A program made the translations under genes and the position numbers. Of a stretch of 6,105 nucleotides of DNA, positions 1 through 6,090 are shown piece after piece. Source of the DNA: Chloroflexota bacterium (lineage in GTDB: Bacteria > Chloroflexota > Limnocylindria > Limnocylindrales > CSP1-4). The notes under the pieces were generated by a model. That model saw only the letters and a program-made list of their open reading frames with translations. It was not told where the DNA came from and did no database searches. The stretch is from the NCBI GenBank assembly GCA_021801545.1, contig JAJYXX010000249.1, positions 1 through 6,105 of the forward strand. The letters run 5' to 3'. Position 1 is the stretch's first letter. Each line of letters begins with the position of its first letter.

Positions 1-1175
1 CGGGCTGGTACTGGCTCGGCGGCGCCACGTTCGTCTTCGCCCTCACGCTCGCGATCACCGTCGTCATCATCGCCTGCCCAGACGCCCTCGGCCTGGCCAC
101 CCCGACCGCGATCATGGTCGGCACCGGTCTCGGCGCGCTGAACGGGATCCTGTTCAAGAACGCGACGGCGCTCGAGCAGGCGTCGAAGGTCGGCGCGGTC
201 ATCTTCGACAAGACGGGCACCCTCACCGTCGGCCAGCCACGCGTGGTCGACGTGGTGGCGGGCGCCAACCCGGTCGGCGAAGACGAGCTCCTGCGGCTAG
301 CGGCGTCGGCCGAGGCGTCGAGCGAGCATCCCCTCGCGGCGGCCGTGGTCGACGCCGCGAAGGAGCGCGGCCTGGCGCTCGTCGACGCCACCGACTTCCA
401 GGCTGTCCCGGGCCACGGGCTCGTGGCGACGGTCGACGGGCGGACCGTCGTCGTCGGCAACGCCAAGCTCATGCGTGACAGCGGCATCTCGTTCGACGGT
501 CTCGACGGTCGGGCTGACGAGCTCGAGGGCGCTGGACGAACCGTCGTCCGGGTCGCCGTCGACGGCGAGGCGGCCGGGCTCGTCGCCATCGCCGACGCCG
601 TCCGACCGAGCGCGAAGGAGACGATCGAGCGGCTCCACCGGCTGGGCATCCAGGTGGCGATGCTGACCGGCGACAACCGGGCGACCGCCGAGCGGATCGC
701 CGCCGAGCTCGGCCTCGACACCGTCTTCGCCGAGGTCCTGCCCGGCCAGAAGGCCGACAAGGTCAAGGAGCTCCAGGCGAGCGGCAAGCTCGTGGCCATG
801 GTCGGCGACGGGATCAACGACGCGCCGGCGCTCACCCAGGCCGACGTCGGGATCGCGATCGGTGCCGGCACTGACGTCGCGGTCGAGACGGCCAACGTCG
901 TCCTCATGAAGAGCGACCCCGCCGACGTCCTCGGCGCGATCGCCCTCTCTCGGGCCACGGTCCACAAGATGCGCCAGAACCTTGCCTGGGCGGTCGGCTA
1001 CAACACGATCGCGTTTCCGATCGCCGCAGGGGTGTTCTATCCGTCGATCGGGCTGCTGCTCCGCCCGGAGATCGCGGCGCTCAGCATGGCCGGCAGCTCG
1101 TTCCTCGTCGCGGTCAACGCGCTGCTCCTCAAGCGCACGAAGCTCGAGGGGATCCGCCGCTATGGCGCCGACTGA
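1..1175 (+). CDS. Heavy-metal (copper-like) translocating P1B-type ATPase, C-terminal part, 5'-truncated by window edge
   Basis: This is an integral membrane pump that uses ATP to export a soft metal ion; the C-terminal 390 codons are visible, read in frame from base 3. The fragment opens in the membrane helix carrying the metal motif C-P-D (75-83), followed by ALGLATP. It continues with the phosphorylation motif DKTGTLT (Asp at 207-209), the P1B-specific SEHP of the nucleotide domain (321-332), TGDN (~666-677) and the hinge GDGIND (804-821). The last two helices carry G-Y-N (996-1004) and M-A-G-S-S (1086-1100), which resemble the YN and MxxSS metal-site residues of CopA-type Cu(I) pumps. The actuator domain, the first membrane helices and any N-terminal metal-binding domain lie outside the window. 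A start at base 114 is not credible, because homologous sequence continues upstream of it. The oddity is CPD in place of CPC, so the metal is uncertain. It converges on the minus-strand operon. Family assignment is certain; copper specificity is inferred. Confidence 0.95.
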   Translation, partial: GWYWLGGATFVFALTLAITVVIIACPDALGLATPTAIMVGTGLGALNGILFKNATALEQASKVGAVIFDKTGTLTVGQPRVVDVVAGANPVGEDELLRLAASAEASSEHPLAAAVVDAAKERGLALVDATDFQAVPGHGLVATVDGRTVVVGNAKLMRDSGISFDGLDGRADELEGAGRTVVRVAVDGEAAGLVAIADAVRPSAKETIERLHRLGIQVAMLTGDNRATAERIAAELGLDTVFAEVLPGQKADKVKELQASGKLVAMVGDGINDAPALTQADVGIAIGAGTDVAVETANVVLMKSDPADVLGAIALSRATVHKMRQNLAWAVGYNTIAFPIAAGVFYPSIGLLLRPEIAALSMAGSSFLVAVNALLLKRTKLEGIRRYGAD

Positions 1176-1387
1176 GGGCCTGAGCCGGCATCGACCGGGG
1201 ACGGGCCCGAGGTCGCCGCTCCGGACCGCAGGCTGTCACCGCCCATCCGCGACGAGCTCCAGGCGACCATCGCCCGGAGCGAGGCGAGCGGGCGCTCGTC
1301 CGTCGAGCCGCAGGCCGCGACCAGGACGACGAGCAGGATCGCGAGTCGCCGGCTCCTCAGCTGCGGAGCGGGATGCTGATGATCGAT
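1160..1387 (-). pseudogene. Remnant of a duplicated lipoprotein gene: signal peptide plus unrelated tail, no start codon
   Basis: On the minus strand this stretch encodes a basic n-region, a hydrophobic core, VAAC as a lipobox and then GSTDERPLASLRAM. That matches the first ~42 residues of the intact lipoprotein upstream of it (start at 1925). After the methionine the similarity stops at base 1267, and an unrelated Ser/Gly/Pro-rich tail of ~36 codons runs to a TAG at 1160-1162, inside the 3' end of the convergent ATPase gene. The position matching the GTG start of the intact gene reads CGC, and no ATG, GTG or TTG lies between it and the in-frame stop at 1433-1435. No SD-like site is visible either. 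Its differences from the intact copy include one whole-codon deletion and conservative changes in the hydrophobic core, as if the paralogue was once translated. I read it as a truncated, dead paralogue; an expressed product would need an unusual start or a frameshift. Confidence 0.6.
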
Positions 1388-1391
1388 GCGG
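1176..1391. other. Convergent gap between ATPase and the minus-strand operon
   Basis: This stretch lies between the TGA of the ATPase and the TGA of the lipoprotein gene. It holds repeat copy B and most of the lipoprotein remnant. I see no strong GC-hairpin plus T-run terminator for either convergent unit. It also contains a short remnant of the tail of the 272-aa gene: minus-strand codons for ISIPLR followed by S and TGA, ending at 1357. Confidence 0.6.
1267..1382. repeat. Direct repeat copy B (116 bp)
   Basis: This is a direct repeat of 1799-1917, in the same orientation with a ~532-bp offset. Bases 1267-1319 are identical to 1799-1851 over 53 bp. The rest differs at about 9 positions plus one 3-nt gap, giving roughly 92% identity over the aligned bases. 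On the minus strand the repeat carries the end of one gene (ISIPLR, one residue, stop) and, overlapping it, the signal peptide of the next. Both the stop codon and the overlap are conserved between the copies. Similarity ends sharply at both edges. Confidence 0.93.
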
Positions 1392-1925
1392 TCAGGTCGG
1401 TTCCGGCTGCGTCGGGGCGGAGCGATCGGGGATTATCAGGAAGAGAACGCTCTCGTAGACCGTCGCGAAGCGTGCGAGGGTGGCGGCGTCGAGGCGTCCC
1501 TGCTCGTCTCGACGCCGGAACGAGAGCCGCAGGACCCTGTCCCCCCGCTCCCAGGCGCGTGCGCTCGACTCGGTGCTGCCAGGGATGCCCACCGTGATCG
1601 CGGCGTACGACCGGGCGATGGTCCAGCCCCGTCGCGCCAGCTCCGCCTCGTAGAACGCCTCGACGTCGGCTTTGCTCGCGTCGGTGCCGAACTGATAGCC
1701 AAACATCGCGGTCTGCGGCCCCGTGATCGAGCCGGTCTGCTGGTCGAGCGCGAAGCGTCCGAGCTGGGTCGAGCCCGGGTAGGCAAGGCTCGTCTCCTCC
1801 ATCGCCCGGAGCGAGGCGAGCGGGCGCTCGTCCGTCGAGCCGCAGGCCGCGGCGAGGAGCGCGACGAACAGGATCGCGAACCGCCGGCGCCTCAGTTGCG
1901 GAGCGGGATGCTGATGAACTTCCAC
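1392..1925 (-). CDS. Small lipoprotein of unknown function
   Basis: This is a 177-aa exported protein of no family I can name. Residues 1-28 form a lipoprotein signal: an Arg-rich n-region (LRRRR), the hydrophobic stretch FAILFVALLAAA and the lipidation Cys28. A lipid-anchored, surface-facing location is therefore predicted. The mature part contains a YPGST segment (~49-53) and an amphipathic stretch with D-V-E-A-F-Y-E-A-E-L followed by RRGW (~87-101). The order 'YPG ... FYexeLxxxGW' is common in small bacterial lipoproteins of unknown function. It ends in a short polar tail rich in Pro and Thr. The start is a GTG, preceded 8 nt upstream by GAGGAG (1934-1939). It overlaps the upstream gene by 34 nt, which suggests translational coupling. 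The SD lies within a perfect 14-bp palindrome (1933-1946). It is the last gene of the operon. Its signal-peptide region is duplicated downstream at 1267-1382. Confidence 0.82.
   Translation of the reverse strand: MEVHQHPAPQLRRRRFAILFVALLAAACGSTDERPLASLRAMEETSLAYPGSTQLGRFALDQQTGSITGPQTAMFGYQFGTDASKADVEAFYEAELARRGWTIARSYAAITVGIPGSTESSARAWERGDRVLRLSFRRRDEQGRLDAATLARFATVYESVLFLIIPDRSAPTQPEPT
1799..1917. repeat. Direct repeat copy A (119 bp), in its functional setting
   Basis: This is the partner of the repeat at 1267-1382. Here it covers the last codons of the 272-aa gene (stop at 1892-1894) and lipoprotein codons from about residue 4 to 42. Because both reading frames are intact here, this is probably the parental copy. 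The two copies flank the whole mature-protein coding body of the lipoprotein gene, so recombination between them would delete that body. Confidence 0.93.
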
Positions 1926-2710
1926 CCGTCGGGCTCCTCGAGGAGCGTGATGTCGGCCAGGTATGTCGTCGCCACCCCGTCGCGGGTGAGGGTGAACGAG
2001 ATCGTCGCCTTCGCGGCATCGAAGCCGGCCCGCCGGTCGCCGAGCCGCGGAGCCGAGACGATCGCGGTCGCGGTGACGGTTCCCCGCCCCGCCCAGCCGG
2101 CCGACATCCGAGCCGTGAAGTCGGCGCGGGTGATCGTATTCCGGAAGCCGCTGTAGCCGAGATCGTAGAGGACTGGCCAGTCCTGCGCGGCCATTGCGGT
2201 GAGGATCGCCCCGAGCGCGGCGCCCGGATCGCTGGCGGGCTGCTTGTCGACGAGCTTGTACTGGATGCCCTCGTACCAGAGCTGGGCGCTGCTCGTCACC
2301 CGGTCCGGGTTAACCTGGGCCTCGAGCCGGATCGAGGCCGGTTCCGTCGCTCCGGAGGCAAGCGTGAGATTGAATACGAAATCGAGCCGCGCGCTCCGAT
2401 CGAGCATGCCGCTGCCGTCATAGCGGACGATGACCGAGCTGTCGCTCTTGACCTCAACGGTGGCGGGACGGTCGCCGAAGAACAGGCCGACGCCACCCAC
2501 GCCGAACGAGAACTTCCCGAAGTCGGCGGTCGTCCGGTCGAGATCGACGGAGAACGACGACTGCCGGGCGTCGTCGATGAACACGTAGCGGCTCGCCGCC
2601 GGATCGGACGCCGTCGCGCCCGGCTCGCCGCGCAGGATCGCCGCGGCGAGAACGGCGGCCACGGTGACGCCCGCGATCGCGGCCGCGCCAGCCGCTCGAT
2701 GGTGTCGCAT
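1892..2710 (-). CDS. Exported or membrane-anchored protein with NTF2-like C-terminal region, function unknown
   Basis: This is a 272-aa protein. Residues ~8-26 (AAGAAAIAGVTVAAVLAAA) form a single hydrophobic segment after a short basic start. It acts either as a signal peptide or an N-terminal anchor, so the bulk is extracytoplasmic. Residues ~40-150 alternate in a beta-rich pattern (YVFIDDARQSSFSVDLDRTT..., VKSDSSVIVRYDGSG...). Residues ~160-272 (AILTAMAAQDWPVLYDL, then an ADFTARM helix and several strands ending GWKFISIPLR) resemble the layout of NTF2/SnoaL-like domains. That reading is from pattern, not a search. The ATG start has AGGAGG 7 nt upstream, and the gene begins 3 nt after the hydrolase stop, so it is co-transcribed and probably coupled. 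Its last 11 codons overlap the lipoprotein start. It could help the hydrolase fold, be secreted or find substrate, but there is no motif proving this. Confidence 0.85.
   Translation of the reverse strand: MRHHRAAGAAAIAGVTVAAVLAAAILRGEPGATASDPAASRYVFIDDARQSSFSVDLDRTTADFGKFSFGVGGVGLFFGDRPATVEVKSDSSVIVRYDGSGMLDRSARLDFVFNLTLASGATEPASIRLEAQVNPDRVTSSAQLWYEGIQYKLVDKQPASDPGAALGAILTAMAAQDWPVLYDLGYSGFRNTITRADFTARMSAGWAGRGTVTATAIVSAPRLGDRRAGFDAAKATISFTLTRDGVATTYLADITLLEEPDGWKFISIPLRN
1934..1939 (-). promoter_or_regulatory. Ribosome binding site of the lipoprotein gene, inside a palindrome
   Basis: GAGGAG on the minus strand lies 8 nt before the GTG at 1925 and decides that non-ATG start. It sits in the self-complementary sequence GCTCCTCGAGGAGC (1933-1946), which could fold in the mRNA as a 5-bp stem with a UCGA loop and hide part of the SD. 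It lies within the coding sequence of the preceding gene, so ribosomes translating that gene would open it. Confidence 0.6.
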
Positions 2711-2713
2711 GAC

Positions 2714-4441
2714 TCAGCCTCCTACGTACGGGGCGCAGTTGTCGCGCTCAGCGCTCATCCGTTCGCTCACGATCCGGATGAGCTGGTCCGTCACCGTCGT
2801 CGGGAGCCCGCTCTTGCAGTCGGGCACCGTGATCCGGTCCATCTGCGCGCCGAAGTTGCCGTGGAAGATGGGCGATGCGCCGACCTGCTCGGCGAACCCG
2901 AGCCCGCCGAAGAACGGTTCCGAGAAAGGCTCCCATGCCAGTTGGCCGGTCATCGCCCACTGCCAGTTCTGGGCGCCGGACGGTCCGTCGAGGAACCGCG
3001 CGCCGCCTTCGGGCGGCACGTCGCGGGGGTCGTCGGTACCGGGCATGAGGGCGACATCGCCGATGCCGGCGAGGTCGGCCGAGAGGGTCCCGAGGAACGG
3101 CAGCTCCGTCTTCACGACCACGCGCAGGTCGCCGAACAGGTTGAACGATGGGAGCGAGGGAAGATGCCCGGGCAGCGCGTTCGTCCAGAGATACCAGAGG
3201 CTGACGGGCGCCAGTTCGCCGGCCGCCGGCCGCGAGAGATCGGCCGGGAAGGCGTCGCGCGCGAATGGTTCCAACGCATCCTGGATCGGGGCGAGCTGCC
3301 GGTCGAAGCGATCGATGTTCAGCCAGAGCGAGCCGTCCTGGGCGCCCTGGAGGTACAAAACGCTGTCGACCATCGTCGTCGCGACGCCGTCGCCCGCCTC
3401 GGCCGAGTAGGCGAGGAAGCCGCGCACGATGGCGGCGCCCATGCTGTTCGCGATGAGCACGACCGGCTGGTTGCCGCTCTCAGGGCCTGTGGCCGAAATG
3501 CCCCGATCGGAAGGTCCCAATCGGGGCCGAAACGTCGTCGATCGGCACCCGGTCTGCGCGTCGATCACGCTCAGCGAATTCGGCCACAGGCCCTCAGAGT
3601 ACTGCCGCCGGATGTACGAGTCGAGGGCGACGGCGTTGAGCCCAAGATCGCTCTGGCTGTCGCAGATCCGCTCGTCGATCGAGAACGGGTCGAACGGGAT
3701 CGTGACCCCGCTTGCCGGTAACTCGACGGGGATCGAACGGCAGACACCGGAGTCGTCCCGGCTGCCCTTGTCCTGGTAGTAGACGAAGCGCCGGACCGAT
3801 CCGGGAAATCGCTCCGCGAGCGGGCCGAGGATCTTGTTGAAGCTGTTGTCCCTGAAGCTGCTGTTGAGTCCGTGGACGAAGATGATCCGCTTGCCGCCGA
3901 TCCTGACGTCGACGAAGTACCCGGCGGGAATCATGTACCGCGCGCCCTCGCGGTAGTAGGCGATGCCGCCGACATCCTGGATCGTGATGAGATGTGTCCC
4001 GGCTTCGAGTGTCGTCGTGAACGTGCCCGTGCTATACGTGGGCCCGCGCAGGGGCACGGCCGGCGTCGTGCCGAGGAGGTTCCCGTCCACGTAGACCGCG
4101 AAGTTGTCGCCCACGATGTAGCCGTCGGTGACGGTCACCGTGATCTGCTGGGGCTGGGTGGGGGTGATCCGCCACTGGTCGTCACCCCAGCCGTCAGTCG
4201 TGTCGCTCGTCACGCTCTCGCCGGACCAGCCCTCGGGTCCCACGTCGATGATGCTCGCCGACCCGAGTGCCATGACGGCGGGGCCATCTGTCACCCGGGC
4301 ATTCACATCGGAGTCGGCCCGCGAGACGGGTGCGGGCACGGCCATGAACGCTGTCAGGGTCGCGAGGAGAACCGAGCCAAGCCGTCGAACTCTGAACGCG
4401 CCTGGCGCCCGCGAGAAAGCGAGATCGCGTCGCGGTCGCAT
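2714..4441 (-). CDS. Secreted alpha/beta-hydrolase (lipase/esterase-like, PGAP1/LipA-style fold)
   Basis: This is a 575-aa predicted extracellular serine hydrolase. The start at 4441 is chosen over an upstream in-frame one at 4666 because GGAGGGAGG lies 7 nt before it and a signal peptide follows directly: basic RVRR, hydrophobic SVLLATLTAFMAV, and likely cleavage after SRA (~42). Residues ~60-180 form a beta-rich module (ITVTVTDGY, FAVYVDGNLLG, GTHLITIQDVGG), perhaps a carbohydrate- or surface-binding sandwich. The hydrolase core follows: oxyanion strand IIFVHGLNSS (His190-Gly191), nucleophile elbow A-N-S-M-G with Ser333 (an Ala-x-Ser-x-Gly variant of the kind seen in Bacillus LipA), possible acid at Asp462 (GIGDVALMPG), and possible catalytic His527 in FHGNF. 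Residues 282-322 look like an insertion (see the inverted repeat at 3477-3599). Paired Cys residues (e.g. 234, 260, 299, 542, 569) fit an exported protein. It is the first gene of the operon. The substrate is unknown: lipid ester, polyester or acylated surface molecule. Fold confidence is high; the Asp/His assignments are tentative. Confidence 0.88.
   Translation of the reverse strand: MRPRRDLAFSRAPGAFRVRRLGSVLLATLTAFMAVPAPVSRADSDVNARVTDGPAVMALGSASIIDVGPEGWSGESVTSDTTDGWGDDQWRITPTQPQQITVTVTDGYIVGDNFAVYVDGNLLGTTPAVPLRGPTYSTGTFTTTLEAGTHLITIQDVGGIAYYREGARYMIPAGYFVDVRIGGKRIIFVHGLNSSFRDNSFNKILGPLAERFPGSVRRFVYYQDKGSRDDSGVCRSIPVELPASGVTIPFDPFSIDERICDSQSDLGLNAVALDSYIRRQYSEGLWPNSLSVIDAQTGCRSTTFRPRLGPSDRGISATGPESGNQPVVLIANSMGAAIVRGFLAYSAEAGDGVATTMVDSVLYLQGAQDGSLWLNIDRFDRQLAPIQDALEPFARDAFPADLSRPAAGELAPVSLWYLWTNALPGHLPSLPSFNLFGDLRVVVKTELPFLGTLSADLAGIGDVALMPGTDDPRDVPPEGGARFLDGPSGAQNWQWAMTGQLAWEPFSEPFFGGLGFAEQVGASPIFHGNFGAQMDRITVPDCKSGLPTTVTDQLIRIVSERMSAERDNCAPYVGG
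2718..2723 (-). promoter_or_regulatory. Ribosome binding site of the 272-aa gene
   Basis: AGGAGG on the minus strand lies 7 nt before the ATG at 2710, inside the last codons of the hydrolase gene. This is the arrangement expected for coupled translation within an operon. Confidence 0.75.
3477..3599. repeat. Inverted-repeat-bounded 123-bp segment inside the hydrolase gene
   Basis: Arms at 3477-3497 and 3579-3599 are reverse complements at 20 of 21 positions, with a perfect 16-bp core (AGGGCCTGTGGCCGAA at 3482-3497 against 3579-3594), separated by 81 bp. Each arm holds its own small dyad, GGCC-N3-GGCC. The spacer has a further 8-bp hairpin (3500-3507 with 3520-3527). The outer length is exactly 41 codons and the hydrolase frame stays open through it. 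GC3 is 30 of 41 codons inside, against 37 of 41 in the codons before it and 41 of 42 after it. It could be an in-frame palindromic or MITE-like insertion; a chance inverted repeat is the alternative. Confidence 0.8.
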
Positions 4442-4448
4442 CGAACGG

Positions 4449-4457
4449 CCTCCCTCC
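4449..4457 (-). promoter_or_regulatory. Strong ribosome binding site of the hydrolase gene
   Basis: GGAGGGAGG on the minus strand lies 7 nt before the ATG at 4441. It decides the start: the 75 extra codons upstream are Arg-rich and lack signal-peptide character, while the residues after this ATG form a clear signal peptide. Confidence 0.8.
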
Positions 4458-4673
4458 ATTCTTCGATCGGCGATCGACCTCACCGTAGGCCTGCGGCAAC
4501 GTACCTCGTCTTGGGGGGGACGGGAAGTAGGTAAGATCACGTATCGATCGGGCAAAGCCGTCCTATTGGCCGGTACCGACCGGAGTGCGTCGGGGCGGGG
4601 GCTAGCACTCAGCCACGTCTCACGCCCATCTAAGCACGACCTGCCAGCCTGGGCCATCATCCGCATGAAGCCC

Positions 4674-4679
4674 GGAGGG
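4674..4679 (+). promoter_or_regulatory. Ribosome binding site of cfa
   Basis: GGAGGG lies 10 nt before the ATG at 4690 and supports that start. The other nearby ATGs, at 4700 and 4703, are out of frame with the cfa product. Confidence 0.65.
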
Positions 4680-4689
4680 ATTCGCCACG

Positions 4690-6090
4690 ATGGCGCTCCA
4701 TGATGGCGCTCACTGCACGGCCACCCGGGTGACCGGTGATGCCGCTCCTGGGCGGCGGCTTGTCTCTGCCCGCCAGGTTCTCACTCTCCTTCGGCGCGCC
4801 CTTCCGTCGGGGAGCGGACTCGATCTCTCGCTCGCCGATGACGCCCCGCAAGGTCGGACGGCCACCGCCCGCGTCGTGATCGCGGGTCCGGACGCGCTGG
4901 CCCGGATGCTCTGGCCGCCTTCCGCCGATGCGCTCGGCGAGGCGTACCTGCGAGGCGACATCGAGATCGAGGGCGACATCTGGGCGGCAGTCGATGCCGG
5001 TCGCTCGTTCGACCTCCGTCGTCTCGGGGCGGACCTGCCTCGTCTCGCCCGCCTCGTTCTTCGGTTGCGCGGCGGGGCCGGGCCCGCGCCGGAACTCCGC
5101 CGGAGAGCACGGCTGAGCGGACCGCGCCACTCGCGCGCTCGCGACCTGGCCGCCGTCCGGTTCCACTACGACGTCGGCAACGAGTTCTACGCGCTCTGGC
5201 TGGACCGACGGCTCGTCTACTCGTGCGCCTACTTCGAGACGCCCGAGACGAGCCTCGACGACGCCCAGGAAGCGAAGCTCGATCTCATCTGCCGCAAGCT
5301 CGGCCTCAAGCCCGGGATGCGGCTACTGGACATCGGCTGCGGCTGGGGCTCGCTCGTTCTCTACGCCGCCGAGCACCACGGCGTCGAGGCAACGGGGATC
5401 ACGCTGAGCGCTGCCCAGGCCGAGTGGGCCACGGCCGAGATCCAGCGCCGCCGTCTCGAGGACCGCGCACTCGTCGCGATCCGCGACTACCGCGACCTCG
5501 GCGGGTTCGGGCCGTTCGACGCCGTCGCGTCGATCGGGATGTTCGAGCACGTCGGCCGGGAGCGGTTGCCAGAGTACTTCCGGGCGGTGCTCGGAACACT
5601 CCGGCCGGGCGGCCTCTTCCTGAATCACGGGATCGCGACGACCGCGACGGGCGGCGGCCTGCGGCCGCGCTGGCTGCGTTTCGGTGACGGCGGCTTCATC
5701 GGCCGCTACGTCTTCCCCGACGGGGAGCTCGTGACCGTCGAGGACGCCATCGGCTTCACCCGGCGGGCCGGCTTCGAGCTGCTCGACGTCCAGTCCCTCC
5801 GGCCGCACTACGCGCTCACCCTTCGGTCCTGGGTCGAGCGGCTAGAGGCCTCGGCCGACCGGGCACGAGAGCTCGTCGACGAGGAGGTCTTCCGGACCTG
5901 GCGGATCTACATGGCCACCGCCCGGCGCGGCTTCGAGGACGGCTCGCTCGATGTCGCCCAGCTACTCCTCGCCCGGCTGGGCGCGGACGGTCCCGCGGCG
6001 CTTCCGCTCCGGCCGTGGTGGCACGGTGCGCACGGGCGACCCCTCGAACATGGACCCGGAGGCCGGTCGCCGGTCGGCTCACCGGGGTGA
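4690..6090 (+). CDS. cfa: Cyclopropane-fatty-acyl-phospholipid synthase (SAM-dependent)
   Basis: This enzyme adds a methylene group from S-adenosylmethionine across the double bond of unsaturated acyl chains in membrane phospholipids, a change linked to acid and stress tolerance. It acts at the cytoplasmic face of the membrane. The 466-aa product has an N-terminal domain (~25-125) followed by the methyltransferase domain: RFHYDVGNEFYALWLD (157-172), YSCAYF (177-182), SAM motif LLDIGCGWG (212-220), GITLS (236-240), SIGMFEHVG (281-289) and YVFPDGEL (340-347). The C-terminal HYALTLRSWVERL (373-385) and a WRIYMATARRGFEDG stretch complete the family pattern. The residues equivalent to the bicarbonate site of E. 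coli Cfa appear present: Cys179, Glu286, His313, Ile315 and Tyr374. It is longer than E. coli Cfa (382 aa), partly through N-terminal residues and a Gly/Pro/His-rich tail after ~440. It is transcribed divergently from the hydrolase operon and no partner gene is visible downstream. Confidence 0.96.
   Translation: MALHDGAHCTATRVTGDAAPGRRLVSARQVLTLLRRALPSGSGLDLSLADDAPQGRTATARVVIAGPDALARMLWPPSADALGEAYLRGDIEIEGDIWAAVDAGRSFDLRRLGADLPRLARLVLRLRGGAGPAPELRRRARLSGPRHSRARDLAAVRFHYDVGNEFYALWLDRRLVYSCAYFETPETSLDDAQEAKLDLICRKLGLKPGMRLLDIGCGWGSLVLYAAEHHGVEATGITLSAAQAEWATAEIQRRRLEDRALVAIRDYRDLGGFGPFDAVASIGMFEHVGRERLPEYFRAVLGTLRPGGLFLNHGIATTATGGGLRPRWLRFGDGGFIGRYVFPDGELVTVEDAIGFTRRAGFELLDVQSLRPHYALTLRSWVERLEASADRARELVDEEVFRTWRIYMATARRGFEDGSLDVAQLLLARLGADGPAALPLRPWWHGAHGRPLEHGPGGRSPVGSPG

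Larger units (their letters stand above)
4442..4689. promoter_or_regulatory. Divergent intergenic region between the hydrolase operon and cfa
   Basis: This 248-bp region must hold promoters for both divergent units. I see no convincing -35/-10 pair on either strand. The best plus-strand guess is TTGGGG (4511-4516) with TAAGAT (4532-4537), but the 15-nt spacing is short. A G7 run lies at 4513-4519. CGATCG occurs twice close together near 4464-4476 and again near 4544, and a small dyad CCGGT-ACCG-ACCGG lies around 4570. Whether any of these binds a regulator is unknown. Confidence 0.4.

Noticed and set aside
297..965. Long minus-strand open frame (222 codons) opposite the ATPase
   Set aside because: It lies fully antisense to a clear P-type ATPase. 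Its Asp/Arg/Gly-heavy product is typical of GC-rich shadow frames, and it has no recognisable motif.
1176..1376. 67 stop-free codons in the ATPase frame just after its TGA, with a plausible-looking helix (RDELQATIARSEA)
   Set aside because: No start codon is present, and much of it is the antisense of the lipoprotein repeat. Stop-free runs of this size are common at this GC content. The ATPase C-terminus already ends where the family usually ends.
3477..3599. The inverted-repeat segment as an integron attC site
   Set aside because: No RYYYAAC or GTTRRRY core sites are present, and the segment lies inside a coding region with no cassette structure around it.
3472..3608. TGCCGC hexamer on both sides of the inverted-repeat segment (3472-3477 and 3603-3608) as a target-site duplication
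   Set aside because: The copies are 131 bp apart, not a multiple of three. An insertion defined by them would have shifted the hydrolase frame, which is intact. A GC-rich hexamer recurring nearby is expected by chance.
2699..3721. 340-codon plus-strand open frame opposite the hydrolase
   Set aside because: It is antisense to a gene with signal peptide, SD and hydrolase motifs. Its product is Arg/Asp/Gly-rich without motifs.
4442..4666. N-terminal 75-codon extension of the hydrolase
   Set aside because: It would bury the signal peptide internally, it is Arg/Pro-rich, and the strong SD before 4441 supports the shorter form.
4657..5166. Minus-strand 169-codon frame opposite the start of cfa
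   Set aside because: It is a shadow of the cfa coding sequence with no motif or SD.
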